Assembly (NCBI GenBank): GCA_028641055.1
Contig: CM054061.1
Coordinates: 30,243,523-30,307,522, forward strand
From: Alopecurus myosuroides
Taxonomy: Eukaryota; Streptophyta; Magnoliopsida; Poales; Poaceae
DNA length: 64,000 nt
Reading direction: 5' to 3'
Shown here: piece after piece, positions 37,257 through 48,272 of the stretch
How the letters are laid out: each line of letters begins with the position of its first letter
Position numbering within the stretch: position 1 is the stretch's first letter
Program-made: the position numbers and the translations under genes
Notes under the pieces: model-generated
Database searches by the model: none
What the model saw: only the letters and a program-made list of their open reading frames with translations
Told to the model about the DNA's origin: nothing

Positions 37257-37305
37257 CCTTCTTCCTCGGTCGCTTCATCACGGATGAGCTTCCGCTGGAA
37301 GACAT

Positions 37306-37900
37306 GGTGACTGCGTCACAGGAGAGATGAGAGGAAGGGGAAGAAGACCTAGGGTTGGGGAATGTCAAGATTGGGGTTCATAAGGGTTCAGACGCATAAA
37401 TTCCCAACGTCGAGCCACGGGAAAACTCCCGCCAAACGACCACATCCGACGTGTCAGTAGTCAATGTGCCACGCAGGCTGGTCGGCGCTGGTTGGACTCA
37501 ATTAGGGCATGGCTTGCACAAATTTACAAAGAATTAGGACCTAAACGTGTGTTTTGAAAGAATTAGGACCCAAGCGACACCACCGGAAATGAATTGGGAC
37601 CGCCAGTGCATTTAACTCTTACTTCTACCATTCTTTATAAAACGACCTTGTTCATCATCGCTTTTGTTTTCCACGTTTTCTTCCTTTTCGTTTATTTTAC
37701 TATTTTCAAGTAATACCTAAGCATTCTTTAGAACATGTGAACATACAGTTTGGCATGGACGAACATATTTTTATGGCGCATTATTGTTCTAATATGTATG
37801 AACATTACTTTTATCGAACATGAACATTTATTTTGAATATATTTATATATAATTTCACTATTTCTACATGAATAATAATTCATTGTTACTTGGACATTTA
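37306..37900. other. Upstream region of the GRF gene and probable right end of the MULE
   Basis: For the minus-strand GRF gene this is 5' untranslated and promoter sequence (about 37306-37450). A near-duplicate phrase (AGAATTAGGACC, AGAATTAGGACCC, GAATTGGGACCGCC) at 37526-37605 looks like terminal sequence of a repeat. After about 37620 the sequence is AT-rich with nothing recognised until the LINE fragment. Confidence 0.35.
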
Positions 37901-39290
37901 TTTTGAGACACATACTAGACTCATTCATGGTATTGCTAAGATTGTGGCAAAATATTCCTCTGCATGAAACTCACGCCACATATGTATATGAGCTTGTGTT
38001 CTCAAAGTGCATTCATCAAAATGGTAAGTATCGGAAAACTAATTATGTTTGTGAGGAAGTGTGCATGCTGGTGCACCGAAGGAAGAAGGACTCATTTTTG
38101 TTCAAACTTGAGATTAAAAAAGCATTTTACTTGGTCGGATGGGAGTACATTTTTAAGTTGTTGTATAGGCTTGGACCCTCCCCCCCACACACACCCACAT
38201 ACACACACACCCCCAAGAATTCGTGATTGGGTTGCGGCTCTCTTATCTTCATATTCATAACGATTCATTCTCGATATGTTCCTGAGTGATCCAGCGTATT
38301 TTAGCACCGACTTTCCATCCACTCTCTAGGAAGGATGCCATATTGTAGATCTCTCTATGAAGATGACACCACCATCTTTATGGCCCCTTTAAGAAACATA
38401 TTTCTGTCTTTGCCCAACTTCTCAATGACTTTGGAGAACTCACCAGGCCCAAATCAATTTTTCATAAAATTTTGGTCGCGCCATCACTTGCCAAGATAAC
38501 AAACTTGATTACACTCTCTAGGAGTTGCCAGTTTGTAAAAAAAAGTTCCCATGCATTAGCTTAGTCTCATGTTAGCCGTGAACAAACTCAAAAATATTCA
38601 TTTCCCGCACCTCAAGGATAAAGTGGTTGGCTTCCTTGTGTCATGGAAAGGGGAAACAATTGAATAACTTAAATCGCGCCACTTTGGTGAAATATATCCT
38701 CATTTTTCAAACCATTTAACATATCATCGAACTTGATATTCTGGCGGTGGTCCTTCTCATCTTCCAAGCTTAAATGTGCCCTCCTTTCGGTGGCCAAGGA
38801 GAAGTTTTCATGTGAGAAATGCAAAGTGAACCGGAACACTATTTGTAGGTCACCTTCCTTGGGCAGTCTCAGAATTCTCATTATGGACAAATTGAAAGGG
38901 CCCTGCGTTTTACCAACCTATCTTATCTTCCTTGGGTAGTCTCAGAATTCTAAGAATTCAAGCTAGAAAATGGAAGGTTGTGTCATCGCTTACCATGCTT
39001 TTATCTTTGGAACTTTGGAATGAGCAAAACATGCGGGTGTATTAGCACTAGAGTATCATGCCAACTGTCATCTTCACCCACGTAAAAAATATACCTTTTG
39101 GGTGTTGGTGGGAGAAACAAGTACTTAGGTTATATGTTTTCGGGAGAGTAGGCTTTTGGTTGTTGTTCTGGTTTGTAAATATTGTGCATTATGACATTTT
39201 GACTACTTTTTATTGAAAGAATTAAGGAAAATGTTTTAATACAAATAAACTCATTTTTTATGATACAAGAATATTTATTTGAACAAGCAG
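37900..39290 (+). pseudogene. LINE reverse-transcriptase fragment
   Basis: The palm motif FKLEIKKAF (about 38105) and GWEYIFKLL follow HRRKKDSFL, then a degraded DD box (YEDDTTIFMAPL, about 38355), then NDFGELTRPKS and a decayed C-terminal portion to about 38945. The last 0.35 kb is LINE-like 3' sequence. Stops and frameshifts are frequent. A short CA/C-rich microsatellite (38177-38215) interrupts it. This is the left founder of the array to the right. Confidence 0.65.
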
Positions 39291-40119
39291 GAACTATTTT
39301 ATTATGTAACACACATTCATTTCCTGGTTATTAAAATATTTTTTCCAGATTAACTACAAATATCAAGATTCATGAAAACTATTGCACATGTTATTGGGAC
39401 GTTCTAGAATACAACCCACGTTGACCATGAGCGTCAAATAGGAGGCCCAATGATCACATCCCTCTTCCAATCGTTGAATTTACTCCCTCACAGAAGAGTT
39501 GTTGAATTTACGGGGCTATATGTGTCATATTAGATTTGAGCATTCATGTAGGTGTATTTTAACGCGCATCAAACTTGTGTACGAAGTCGAAACTGGCGTC
39601 ACGCTGAAGCCAACATCCCTAATATATTCAGTTCAAAAAAATATAATCCATAGTAAATTTTGGACTATCCCCGTTGGCATGTTATTTGATATACTCTAAC
39701 CTGCACCGTATATGTTTGGATTCAGATATCCTTCTCTCTTATTTTTAAAAAACCAGAAATGAATACTTTAAAATGGATTCAGTGTGGAATGTTATCTTAT
39801 CCATTTGCATTGTGGGCTCTGATCATTGGTCCCCGTACCCTAAACAACACGTGTAGGGACAAATCAACACTAACCCGATACAAACAAAACATATGTAACT
39901 CGTATGCGGTTCAACACTGTTCAATATATTGCTTCTCGCGAACTTATCGTTCTACCCACGATAAGTGATAAATCCACTGATTTAGCGGAATATCGGCCGA
40001 AATATCGAAATATCGGCCGATTTATCTTATCGAGCAGACACCGTAAGCGATAAATCGGCCGATATCTTGAACAAAGGTTTCAACAGTTTGTGCCTTTATC
40101 GCACTTTTTTTATCTCCAC

Positions 40120-40270
40120 TTGGAGCCAACAGAGGATATATGTAATTTGCATAATTACAATTATGTCCCACTGGATCCAATTGAATGCCTGGAACTCTAT
40201 CTAAGAAAAGTGGAGTTGAATAAATACAGTGGTAACAAGGCGTCATCTATTGACTTCGCCAAGTTCTTTT
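40120..40270 (+). pseudogene. F-box/FBD last-exon fragment, array copy 1
   Basis: Matches the last exon of the intact gene at 47416: PLDPIECLELYLRKVELN and SIDFAKFF against PLEPIECLELSLKKVVLK and TIDFAKFF. Stops or joins LINE at 40271. No start, no F-box. Confidence 0.75.
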
Positions 40271-41191
40271 AAGGAACATATTTTGGTCCTTGCCCAAATT
40301 CTCAATGACTTTGGAGAAATCACCAGCCCAAAATCAATTTTTTATAAAAGTTTGGTCACACCATCACTTGTCAAGATAACAAACTTGATGACACTCTCTA
40401 GGACTTTCCCGTTTCAAAAAAAAATTGCATTAACTTAGTATCATGTTAGACGTGAAGATACTAAAAAAATTCATTTCCACCACCACAAGGATAAAGTGGT
40501 TGGCTTCCTTGTGTCGTGGAAACGGAAACACTTGAATACCTTGGATCGCTCCACTTTGGTCCAATACATCCTCACTTTCCAATCTATTTACCATAGCATC
40601 ACTCTTGATGTTGTGTCCTTCTCATCTTCCAAGCTTAAAAATGCCTTCCTTTCGGTGTCCACAGAGAAGTTCTCCGGCGACAAATGCAATGTGAACCACA
40701 ACACTCTTTGTAGGCTAACTTCCTTGGGTAGTCTCAGAATTCTCATTATGGACAAATTGCAAGGGCCTTGCATTTTACTAAGCTATGTTATCTTCCTTGG
40801 GTAGTCTCAGAATTCTCAGAATTCACACTAGAAGAAGGAAGGCTATGTCATCGTTTACCATGCTTTGTATATTTGGATCTTTGGAATGAGCGAAACACAC
40901 AGGTGTATTAGCACAAGAGTATCATGCCCACTATCATCTTCACCCACGTAAAAATGTAACCTTTGGGTGTTGGTGTGAGAAAACATTATTTCGGCTTGTA
41001 AATATTGTGCACTATGACATTTTGACTACTTTTTATTGAAAGAATTAAGGAAAATGTTTTAATACAAATATATTAATTTTTTATGATACAAGAATATTTA
41101 TTAAAAAATACGGGAACTATTTTATTATGCAACACACATTCATTTCCTTGTTATTAAAATATTTGTTCTAGAGTAACTACAAATATCAAGA

Positions 41192-42006
41192 TTCATTTAA
41201 GGGAAACGATTTGTTTCCTCCAGAGGACGATCCTCCAGATGGCTAGCTGGCAGCTTTCTCTCGCTGGCAGCCTCCACGCTGGCAGGCCCGAATTCCCTTA
41301 GCAGGCCTTCTCGCTGGAAGACCCGCATGCCCTTTAGCAGGCGCGGCCCACGTTTATCAGTTTTTGTGTTTCCATCTAGCTGACACTACAACATATGATA
41401 TTGCAACAGAATATTTTGTTCGCTAAAATGGTTTTCGATTTTGCTATAGTAATATAACATGTTTGCTACGAGCTCTCCGGCGAGAATCCCTGGCGGAGTC
41501 TCCGGCGATGTATTTTTTTTTTTTTTTTTTTTGCTACAATAGCACAAAATATTTTTGCTACAATTGTTATCCAAATTTGCTATAGTAGCGCAAAATGTTT
41601 GCTATAATATCTCCAGCGGTGTCTCCGACGATGCCATTTTTTTTTGCTACAATAGCACATATTATTTTACTACAATGGTTGTTCAGATTTGCTATAGTAT
41701 TGCAAAGTGTTTGCTATAATATCTCCGGCGAGCTCTCCGACAAAGTCAGTTTATTTTATTTTTTACGTGGACAAATTGTTTTGCTACAATAGCATAAATT
41801 TCTTATTTCAATGAACCGTTTTTTCTCCACTATAAAAAAAGCGGGATTTAGGGGAAATTTAGAAAATTGTTACATTAGTGAAAATTTCTTATGTTAATGA
41901 ACCGTTTTTTGCTCAAATTAGCAAAAGCGGGATAAGGGTTAAAGTAGAACACGTGTCACGTGGAGGATCCAGAGGATTTTTCCGCACAACGTTGCCCTTC
42001 ATGAAA
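41192..42006 (+). mobile_element. Non-autonomous MULE (797 bp) with internal triplicate
   Basis: Element 41201-41997, flanked by 9-bp duplications TTCATTTAA and TTCATGAAA; the array units without the insertion read GATTCATGAAAAC. Ends GGGAAACG and CGTTGCCC form an imperfect inverted repeat continuing through CCTCCAGAGGA-type sequence. The interior has three degenerate units of about 115-125 bp (from about 41395, 41531 and 41645), each with TTTGCTATAGTA, TTTGCTATAATATCTCC and TCTCCGGCG-like phrases. 9-bp duplications are diagnostic of Mutator-type transposition. No ORF. Confidence 0.7.
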
Positions 42007-42755
42007 ACTATTGCACATGTTATTGGGCCGTTCGAGAAAAAAACCCACGTTGGATCCTTCATGAGAATTAAATAGGAGGCCCAATTGTCACATCCCTCTT
42101 CAAATTGTTGAATTTACTCCCTCAAAAAGAATATGTTTAATTTACGGGGCTATATCTGTCATATTAGATTTGAGGATTCATGTAGGAGTATTTTAACACG
42201 CGTCAAACTTGTGTACAAAGTCAGAACTGGCGTCGCGTTGAAGCCAACACCCGTAACTTATTCGGTTTAAAAAATATACAATCCATATTAATTTTTGTAC
42301 TATCCACATCGGCATGTTATTTGATATATTATAGCCTACGCCGTATATATTGGATTCAAGTATCCTTCTCTGTCGGGCTTTTAGAAACCCGATATGAATA
42401 CTTTAAAATGGATTAGTGAGGAATATTAGCTTATCCATTTGCATTGTGGGCTCTGATAATTGGTACCCGTGCCCTAAACAACACGTGTAGTGACAAAAAC
42501 AACAGTAACCCCATACAAACAAAACATATGTAACTCGTGTGCGTTTCAGCACTATTCAATATATCGCTTATCAGGAACTTATCTGTTGACCCACGATAAG
42601 TGGTAAATCCGCCGATTTATCAAAATATATGTCGTTTTATCTTTTCAGACAGACACCGGTAAGCGATAAATCGACCAATTTATTGGAATATCGGCCGATA
42701 TCTTGAACAGAGGTTTCAGAAGTTTGTGCTCTTTATCGCACTTTTTTATCTCCAC

Positions 42756-42902
42756 TTGGAGCCAACAAAGGATATATGTAATGTGCATAATTATGTCCCA
42801 CTTGATCCAATTGAATTCCTACAACTCCATCCGAAAAAGTGGTGTTGAAGAAATACAATGGTAAGAAGGCGTCATCTATTGACTTCGGCAAGTAGTTCTT
42901 TT
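42756..42902 (+). pseudogene. F-box/FBD last-exon fragment, array copy 2
   Basis: Same exon as copy 1, with further indels (Pro codons and frame altered near 42810-42850). Confidence 0.65.
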
Positions 42903-43339
42903 AAGGAACATATTTTGGTCCTCGACCAAATTCTCATTGACTTTGGAGAAGGAACTTGCCCAAAATCATTTTTTTTATAAAAGTTTGGTTAGGCCGTCAC
43001 TTGCCAAGATAACAAACTTGATGACAATCTCTAGGACTTGTCCGTTTCTAAAAATAATTCCTCATGCATTAACTTAGTATCATGTTAATCTTGAAGATTC
43101 TAAAAAACATTCATTTCTAGCACCTCGAGGATAAAGTGGTTGGCTTCCTTGTGTCGTGCAAAGGGAAACACTTGAATACCTTGGATCGTGCCACTTTGGT
43201 CAACTACATCCTCACTTTCCAAACTATTTACCATAGCATCGCCCTTGATGTTCTGGTGGTGGTCCTTCTCATATTTCAAGCTTAAATGTTCCTTCCTTTC
43301 GGTGTTCACAGAGAAGTTTTGAGGTGACAAATGCATTGC

Positions 43340-43527
43340 GAACTGGAACAATATTTGTAGGCCAACTTCCTTGGGCAGTCTCAGAATTCTCATTACGGAC
43401 AAATTGCAAGGGCCATGCGTTTTACCAGGCTATGAACTGGAACAATATTTGTAGGCCAACTTCCTTGGGCAGTCTCAGAATTCTCATTACGGACAAATTG
43501 TAAGGGCCTTGCGTTTTACCAAGCTAT
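43340..43527 (+). repeat. 94-bp tandem duplication inside array unit 3
   Basis: The segment starting GAACTGGAACAATATTTG at 43340 is repeated from 43434 with a few changes. It explains part of the extra length of this unit. Confidence 0.85.
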
Positions 43528-44718
43528 GTTATCTTCCTTGGGTAGTCTCAGAATTCTCAGAATTCGCGCTAGAAGAATGAAGGCTATGTCATAGCTTACC
43601 ATGCTTGTATCTTTGGAGCATTGGAATGAGAGAAACACACGGGTGTATTAGCACAAGAGTATCATGCCCACTATCATCTTCACCCATGTAATAATGCAAC
43701 CTTTGGGTGTTGGTGGGAGAAAAAAGTATTTCAGGAGAGTAGGATTTTGGTTGTTGTTTTGGCTTGTAAATATTGTGCACTATGACATTTTGATTACTTG
43801 TTATTAAAAGAATTTAGGAAAATGTTTTAATACAAATAAACTCATTTTTTATGATACAAGAATATTTATTTGAAAAAGAAGGAACTATTTTATTACGCAA
43901 CACACATCATTTCCTGGTTATTAAAATATTTGTTCCAGAGTAACTACAAATATCAAAGATTCATGAAAACTATTGCACATGTTATTGGGCCGTTCGAGAA
44001 AACAACCCACGTTGGATCCTTCATGAGTGTCAAATAGGTTGCCCAATGCTCATATCCCTCTTCAAATTGTTGAATTTACTACCTCAAAAAGAAGATGTCG
44101 AATTTACGGGGCAATATGTGTCATATTAGATTTGAGATTTCATGTAGGAGTATTTTAACATGCGTCAAACTTGTGTACGAACTTGGAACTGGTGTCGCGC
44201 TCAAGCCAACATCCAGAACTTATTCAGTTTTAAATATGTATATCCATATTAATTTTTGAACTATCCGCAGCGGCTTGTAATTTGATATAGTATAGCCTAC
44301 ACCGTTTATGTTGGATACAGCTATCCTTCTCCGTCGAGTTCTTAGAAACTAGATATGAATACTTTAAAATGGATTCAGTGTGGAATGTTATCTTATCCAT
44401 TTGCATCGTGGGCTCTGATAATTGGTTCCCCGTACCCTAAACAAGACGTGCTAGGACAAATCAACATTAACCCAATATAAACAAAACATATATAAGTCAG
44501 CCGTTTCTGTTGGATTCAGATATCCTTCTCTGATAATCGTGTGCGTGTCAGCACCGTTCAATATATCGCTAATTGGTAACTTGTCGATCGATCCACAATA
44601 AGTGGTAAGTCCGCCGATTTATCTTATCGGCGAGATACCGGTAAGCAATAAATCCGACGATATCTTGAATAGAGGTTTTAGCAGTTTGTGCCTTTTATCG
44701 CACTTTTTTCTTCTCCAC

Positions 44719-44862
44719 TTGGAGCCAACAAACGATATATGTAATGTGCATAATTATGTCCCACCTGATCCAAGTGAATGCTTGGAATTCCATCTAAAAA
44801 AGTGGTCTTGAAGAAATACAATGGTAAGAAGACGTCATATATTGACTTCGCCAAGTTCTTTT
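44719..44862 (+). pseudogene. F-box/FBD last-exon fragment, array copy 3
   Basis: Begins TTGGAGCCAAC after CTTCTCCAC, in the place of the intact gene's acceptor CTATGTCCAG, and ends at the LINE junction 44863. Confidence 0.65.
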
Positions 44863-45061
44863 AAGGAATATATTTTGGTCCTTGCCCGAATTCTCAATGA
44901 CTTTGGAGAAGTCACCAGCCCAAAATCAATTAAAAGTTTGGTCACGCCATCCCTTGCCAAGATAACAAACTTGATGACACTCTCTAGGACTTGCCCATTT
45001 CTTAAAAAAAAAAGAACTCCCCATGCATTAACTTAGTCTCCTGTTAGCCATGAAGATAATA

Positions 45062-45345
45062 AAAAAAAATTATTTCGATCGCCATCTCTCCACTCGTCGG
45101 GATCCTAGCAAGCTGACTAAGAATAGCTCGGTTTCCTCTTTTTTTCCTAACGTGGGCGCATAGGCGGCCCACTCCTGCAATATGCACCTAGTTGACCGGT
45201 CCGCATTTACAGGATCCCCGAAGGCAAAGAGGCCGGCTCGGTTCTGATCAGGATACTCGTATGTCTCTTGTCCAGTCATGAATTCTCGGTGTTCCCACAA
45301 TGAACGATGAAAACTCGTGAGGTAAACCAACCGAAGACGACCGAC
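45062..45345 (-). other. Segment of unknown origin, possibly organellar
   Basis: An abrupt start after the array's poly-A run at 45061. Balanced base composition, unlike both neighbours. A minus-strand open frame (45070-45330) gives ordinary protein-like composition (GQETYEYPDQNRAGLFAFGD). It reminds me of grass mitochondrial intergenic or ORF sequence, but I cannot place it. No promoter or start is convincing. Confidence 0.3.
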
Positions 45346-46158
45346 GTACCATCAGCAAGCAAAATTATCCGGAAACGTCCAAAAATAAAAGACCAGTTGA
45401 AAAGAAAAGAAAAAATAGAGATTACGGTGTTTTTTTAAATTTATAGAGATCACAGTCTTTTATCCGGAAACATCCAAAGATAAAAGATCAGCCGGGTCCC
45501 GCTGGCAAATCGAGAGTAAAGATTCAAGTGGCGCGGGTATGGGATGACCACCTCCCACCTGAGATTTCGTCTGTTGGGACTAAACGGGACAAATGAGAAA
45601 TTAGGAAGCGGGACACACGGGTCCCATGAGACCCATCAATTTTTTCTAAGCATGTTATCGTAACAAATCAGACCAACATTGGATGGGACGAAATCATGCA
45701 TGCAATGCCTAGGGTCGCTCTGTACAGCTAGTCTCGCGGTCCCATCCGGGATAAGTGGGTGCAGCCACTAATCCCACCGTTGTTAATCGGGATTTAACAG
45801 ATGGGATAAGTGGGGTTTTCTAGCGGGACGGGAGGTGGGATTGGTGGGCAGGCCCATACCGCTTGAATCGTTAATCGAGAGAGAAGCGTGCTGCACCGTG
45901 GAGAAAAAGAAACACAAGGCCAATAACTCGTATGGGCTAGCAGCACTGGCCCAAGTAAAAAAATTGATGCTGAGGCTGGGGCAGAGCCCTTTATCTAAAA
46001 AAACTGGCCCAAGTAAAAGGCTCGTCCATCCGAACGGGACACATCATGCAGACGATCGGGATTTACTCCATCCGTCTCCTCTGTATGTTCCCTACCGTAC
46101 CACTCCACGCGGCATCCACCTAGCCAAGGCAAAACCCTCGTGCACGCCACCGCCGGCC
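45346..46158 (+). other. Upstream region of the F-box gene
   Basis: Contains a direct repeat TTATCCGGAAACRTCCAAARATAAAAGA (45365 and 45459 areas) and a GGGA/TCCC-rich block (45540-45840) whose ends are loosely inverted (ACCACCTCCCACC against GGGAGGTGGGATTGGTGGG), perhaps a small MITE. I see no clear TATA box. An in-frame ATG at 45835 exists, but the frame between it and 46159 has no domain. Confidence 0.4.
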
Positions 46159-47796
46159 ATGGAAGACGCGGCCGCGGAGGCAACCGCCGCAGAGATGCAT
46201 GTCTCGAAGATGGGTAGAGCCGTAGGAGTCGACAGCAAACAAGCACAGCGTGGGGGCGGCAACATAGGCGACGATCTCGACTTTGATCTCATCAGCCACC
46301 TCCCCGACGCGATCCTTGGCACCGTCATCTCTCTCCTTCCCACCAAGGAAGGCGTCCGCACACAGGCTCTCTCCCGCCGGTGGCGCCCCCTCTGGGCCTC
46401 CCCCATGGCACCGCTCAACCTGGTGGCTGATAATAGCCTCTCCAACTACCAATCGCGCATCAACGTGGTCTCCAAGATCCTCTCCGACCATCCTGGCCCA
46501 GTCCGCCGCTTCTCGGCCAAGATCTTCTTCTTGCGCGACGTCCTGGCAGAGGTCGACGGCTGGTTCTGCTCGCGGTCCTTCACCGGCCTCGAGAAGTTTG
46601 AGATCACCAACCTATTGCGGACGAACCGCTACACGCTGCCGCCGCATTCCCTGACACGTTTCGCGCCGACGCTACGCGTGCTCAGGCTTGGCAGTTGCAA
46701 AATCCTGGACCTAGCCGTGCCGGCAAATTTTCGCTTCCTCAAGAAGCTCATCATGTACGACGTCGTTATCTCGGAGGGCTCTCTCCAAACCATGATCTCC
46801 AGCTGCGCGGTTTTGGAAACCGTTTCGCTCCATAGAATGAGGTTTGGTCGTCTTTGCATCAGCTCCCCAACTCTTAGGAGCATCAGCTTCTATGCAATTC
46901 CTTCAGAAGATGTCATAACCTCCCAAGAACTGGTCATCGAAGACGCCCCTTGCCTCGAGAGATTGCTACCAATTTTTCCAAAAGATGGTCCGGCCACCAT
47001 CCGAGTCATCCGAGCTCCTAATCTACAAATATTGGGTTTTTTGTCTAAAGGTTTATCTGCACTCCACCTTGGAACCACAATTTTTGAGGTAACTTAAAAA
47101 AGTGTTGCACATTCAGCATGGTACGCAAGCTATTGTTGTCATTTGCACTTAATTTTTATTTTGCCAGAAAATGACTGCAGTCAGGTTGACAACCAAGATG
47201 TACACAATGAAGATTTTGGCTCTGGACTGTAGTGGCGATCATGTAGATTCAGTTGTTGACTTACTCAAGTGTTTCATTTGCTTAGAGAAGCTATATGTCA
47301 TTGTGAGTATTCTTTTTTTGTTTTTTAATATCAAAAACCCATTGGGTCGATCTATGATCTAGTGAACAAGTATCTTAACATTAACTTTATATATAAATTT
47401 TTCTTCTATGTCCAGTTGCAACCAGGCGAGGATAGTATCAATTTGCGGAAGTATGATCCACTTGAGCCAATTGAATGCTTGGAACTCTCTCTGAAAAAAG
47501 TGGTGCTGAAGGATTACGATGGCGATATGAGGTCAACTATTGACTTTGCCAAGTTCTTTATTTTGAATGCACAAGTGCTAAGGAAAATGGAAATTGAAGT
47601 TCTTTACAAGGACAGATATGAATGGATGTGTTATCAACGTAGGCAGCTTCAAGTGGAGAATAGAGCTTCTCGAGATGCACAAATCGAACTAATAAGTGAC
47701 ACATATGTGAGACCTACAAACCCTGTGTATATCCATGATTTTTCGATAGCTGATCCCTTTGAAAATTGTTTGCGTGATATACAATATGTTTGTTAG
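46159..47796 (+). CDS. F-box/FBD-type LRR protein, intact three-exon gene
   Basis: Exons 46159-47088, 47168-47302 and 47416-47796, all joined in phase 0 with GT/AG introns, give 481 residues. Start chosen at GCCATGG (46159), a strong context. Residues about 43-82 form the F-box (FDLISHLPDAILGTVISLLP, then LSRRWRPLW); leucine-rich repeats follow (about 130-310) and the C-terminus has an FBD motif (about 371-415, IECLELSLKKVVLK, DFAKFFILNAQVL). The family supplies the substrate-binding subunit of SCF ubiquitin ligases: the F-box binds Skp1/ASK and the repeats bind the target, which cannot be told. No stops or frameshifts; codon use is GC-rich in exon 1, normal for grass genes. Paralogous to the exon copies in the array 2.5 kb upstream. 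Confidence 0.88.
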
Positions 47797-47836
47797 ATAG
47801 CTTTTAAGATTGCTTGGCCCTATGTCCGAAGCAAAC

Positions 47837-47842
47837 AATAAA
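47837..47842 (+). terminator. Polyadenylation signal of the F-box gene
   Basis: AATAAA 41 nt after the stop codon, followed by T-rich sequence. Confidence 0.5.
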
Positions 47843-47849
47843 GTGTTTG

Positions 47850-48180
47850 ATAATTTTTCCTATCCATTGTAATCTCATCCTTTTTATGTTCTACAAAATG
47901 AGCTATACTTCATTCAACAATGGAGTGCTTTGTTACTAAATGTGGAGCAAACCATCACTGCAGATGTGGTGCCTAAGCCTAAGATTACAATCGAAACTCG
48001 TGGTTACGTGTTATGTTTAGTTGGCTTTGGTGGCTTCTTTCCTTCTTGGTACTCTCTAACTAGAAACACATCATGGTGTACTTATCGGTTCATTACATAT
48101 CTGTCAGCAAGTCAAAAGGGATCACTGTATCACTTTGCCAAACATAATAACATAATATCTGTTTTTTCACATTAAGATAT
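47850..48180. other. Gap between F-box gene and MULE fragment
   Basis: AT-rich; an 81-residue open frame (47930-48175) has no recognised domain. The 5' breakpoint of the MULE fragment must lie here or slightly downstream. Confidence 0.4.
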
Positions 48181-48272
48181 TTATATTGTCAAAAATATCC
48201 AAGAAAATGCAAGGGATTTTTGCCACATATTTGTTTAAGATATGAAAGAAAAGAGAAGTGGTCTATATTTCA

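Larger units (their letters stand above)
5252..37305 (-). pseudogene. GRF-type zinc-finger gene with C-terminal hydrophobic tail, split by two retrotransposons
   Basis: Pieces on the minus strand are 37257-37305 (ATG, Ser-rich start), 30860-30905, 5624-5758 and, after an intron (donor GTGAGT at 5623-5618, acceptor CAG at 5542-5540), 5252-5539. Joined without the insertions they give about 169 codons: a basic, Ser/Pro-rich N-terminus, a GRF zinc finger (residues about 45-80; WPCC, then NPGRAFYKCPN, then NPCNHYY), an acidic middle, a short amphipathic segment and a hydrophobic tail (AAVVIAILLYLAI) that may enter a membrane. One stop codon (5675-5677) lies inside the finger, so the copy is dead even without the insertions. 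GRF fingers are known from topoisomerase 3-alpha and NEIL3 and bind nucleic acid. The role here is unknown; the position suggests an accessory gene of the Mutator element. Confidence 0.75.
1..37620 (+). mobile_element. Degenerate Mutator-like element with two convergent genes, expanded by insertions
   Basis: Without the solo LTR, retro-1 and retro-2, about 4.5 kb of host sequence remains. It reads as a MURA-like transposase on the plus strand followed by a small GRF zinc-finger gene on the minus strand, with about 0.4 kb between their 3' ends. Convergent genes in one element are known from maize MuDR (mudrA and mudrB). I infer that both genes belong to one element from the layout alone. The left end lies outside the window, and the right end near 37620 is a guess from where gene-like sequence stops, so no terminal inverted repeat is verified. 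Confidence 0.5.
38391..45060 (+). repeat. Chimeric tandem array: LINE fragment + spacer + F-box last exon
   Basis: Units begin at the same breakpoint: 38391 (inside the LINE), 40271, 42903 and a partial one at 44863. In units 2-4 the LINE piece (AAGGAACATATTTTGG) is joined directly to the F-box exon end (GCCAAGTTCTTTT). Unit lengths are 1880, 2632 and 1960 bp; subtracting an inserted 797-bp element from unit 2 and a 94-bp duplication from unit 3 brings all to about 1.83-1.88 kb. Each spacer holds a phrase CTTTAAAATGGATT and a cluster of GATAAATCGGCCGAT-type palindromes (e.g. 39960-40075). This fits unequal crossing-over. Confidence 0.75.

Noticed and set aside
45835..46158. An upstream in-frame ATG for the F-box gene
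   Set aside because: The extra 108 codons have no domain, and the ATG at 46159 has a much better context.
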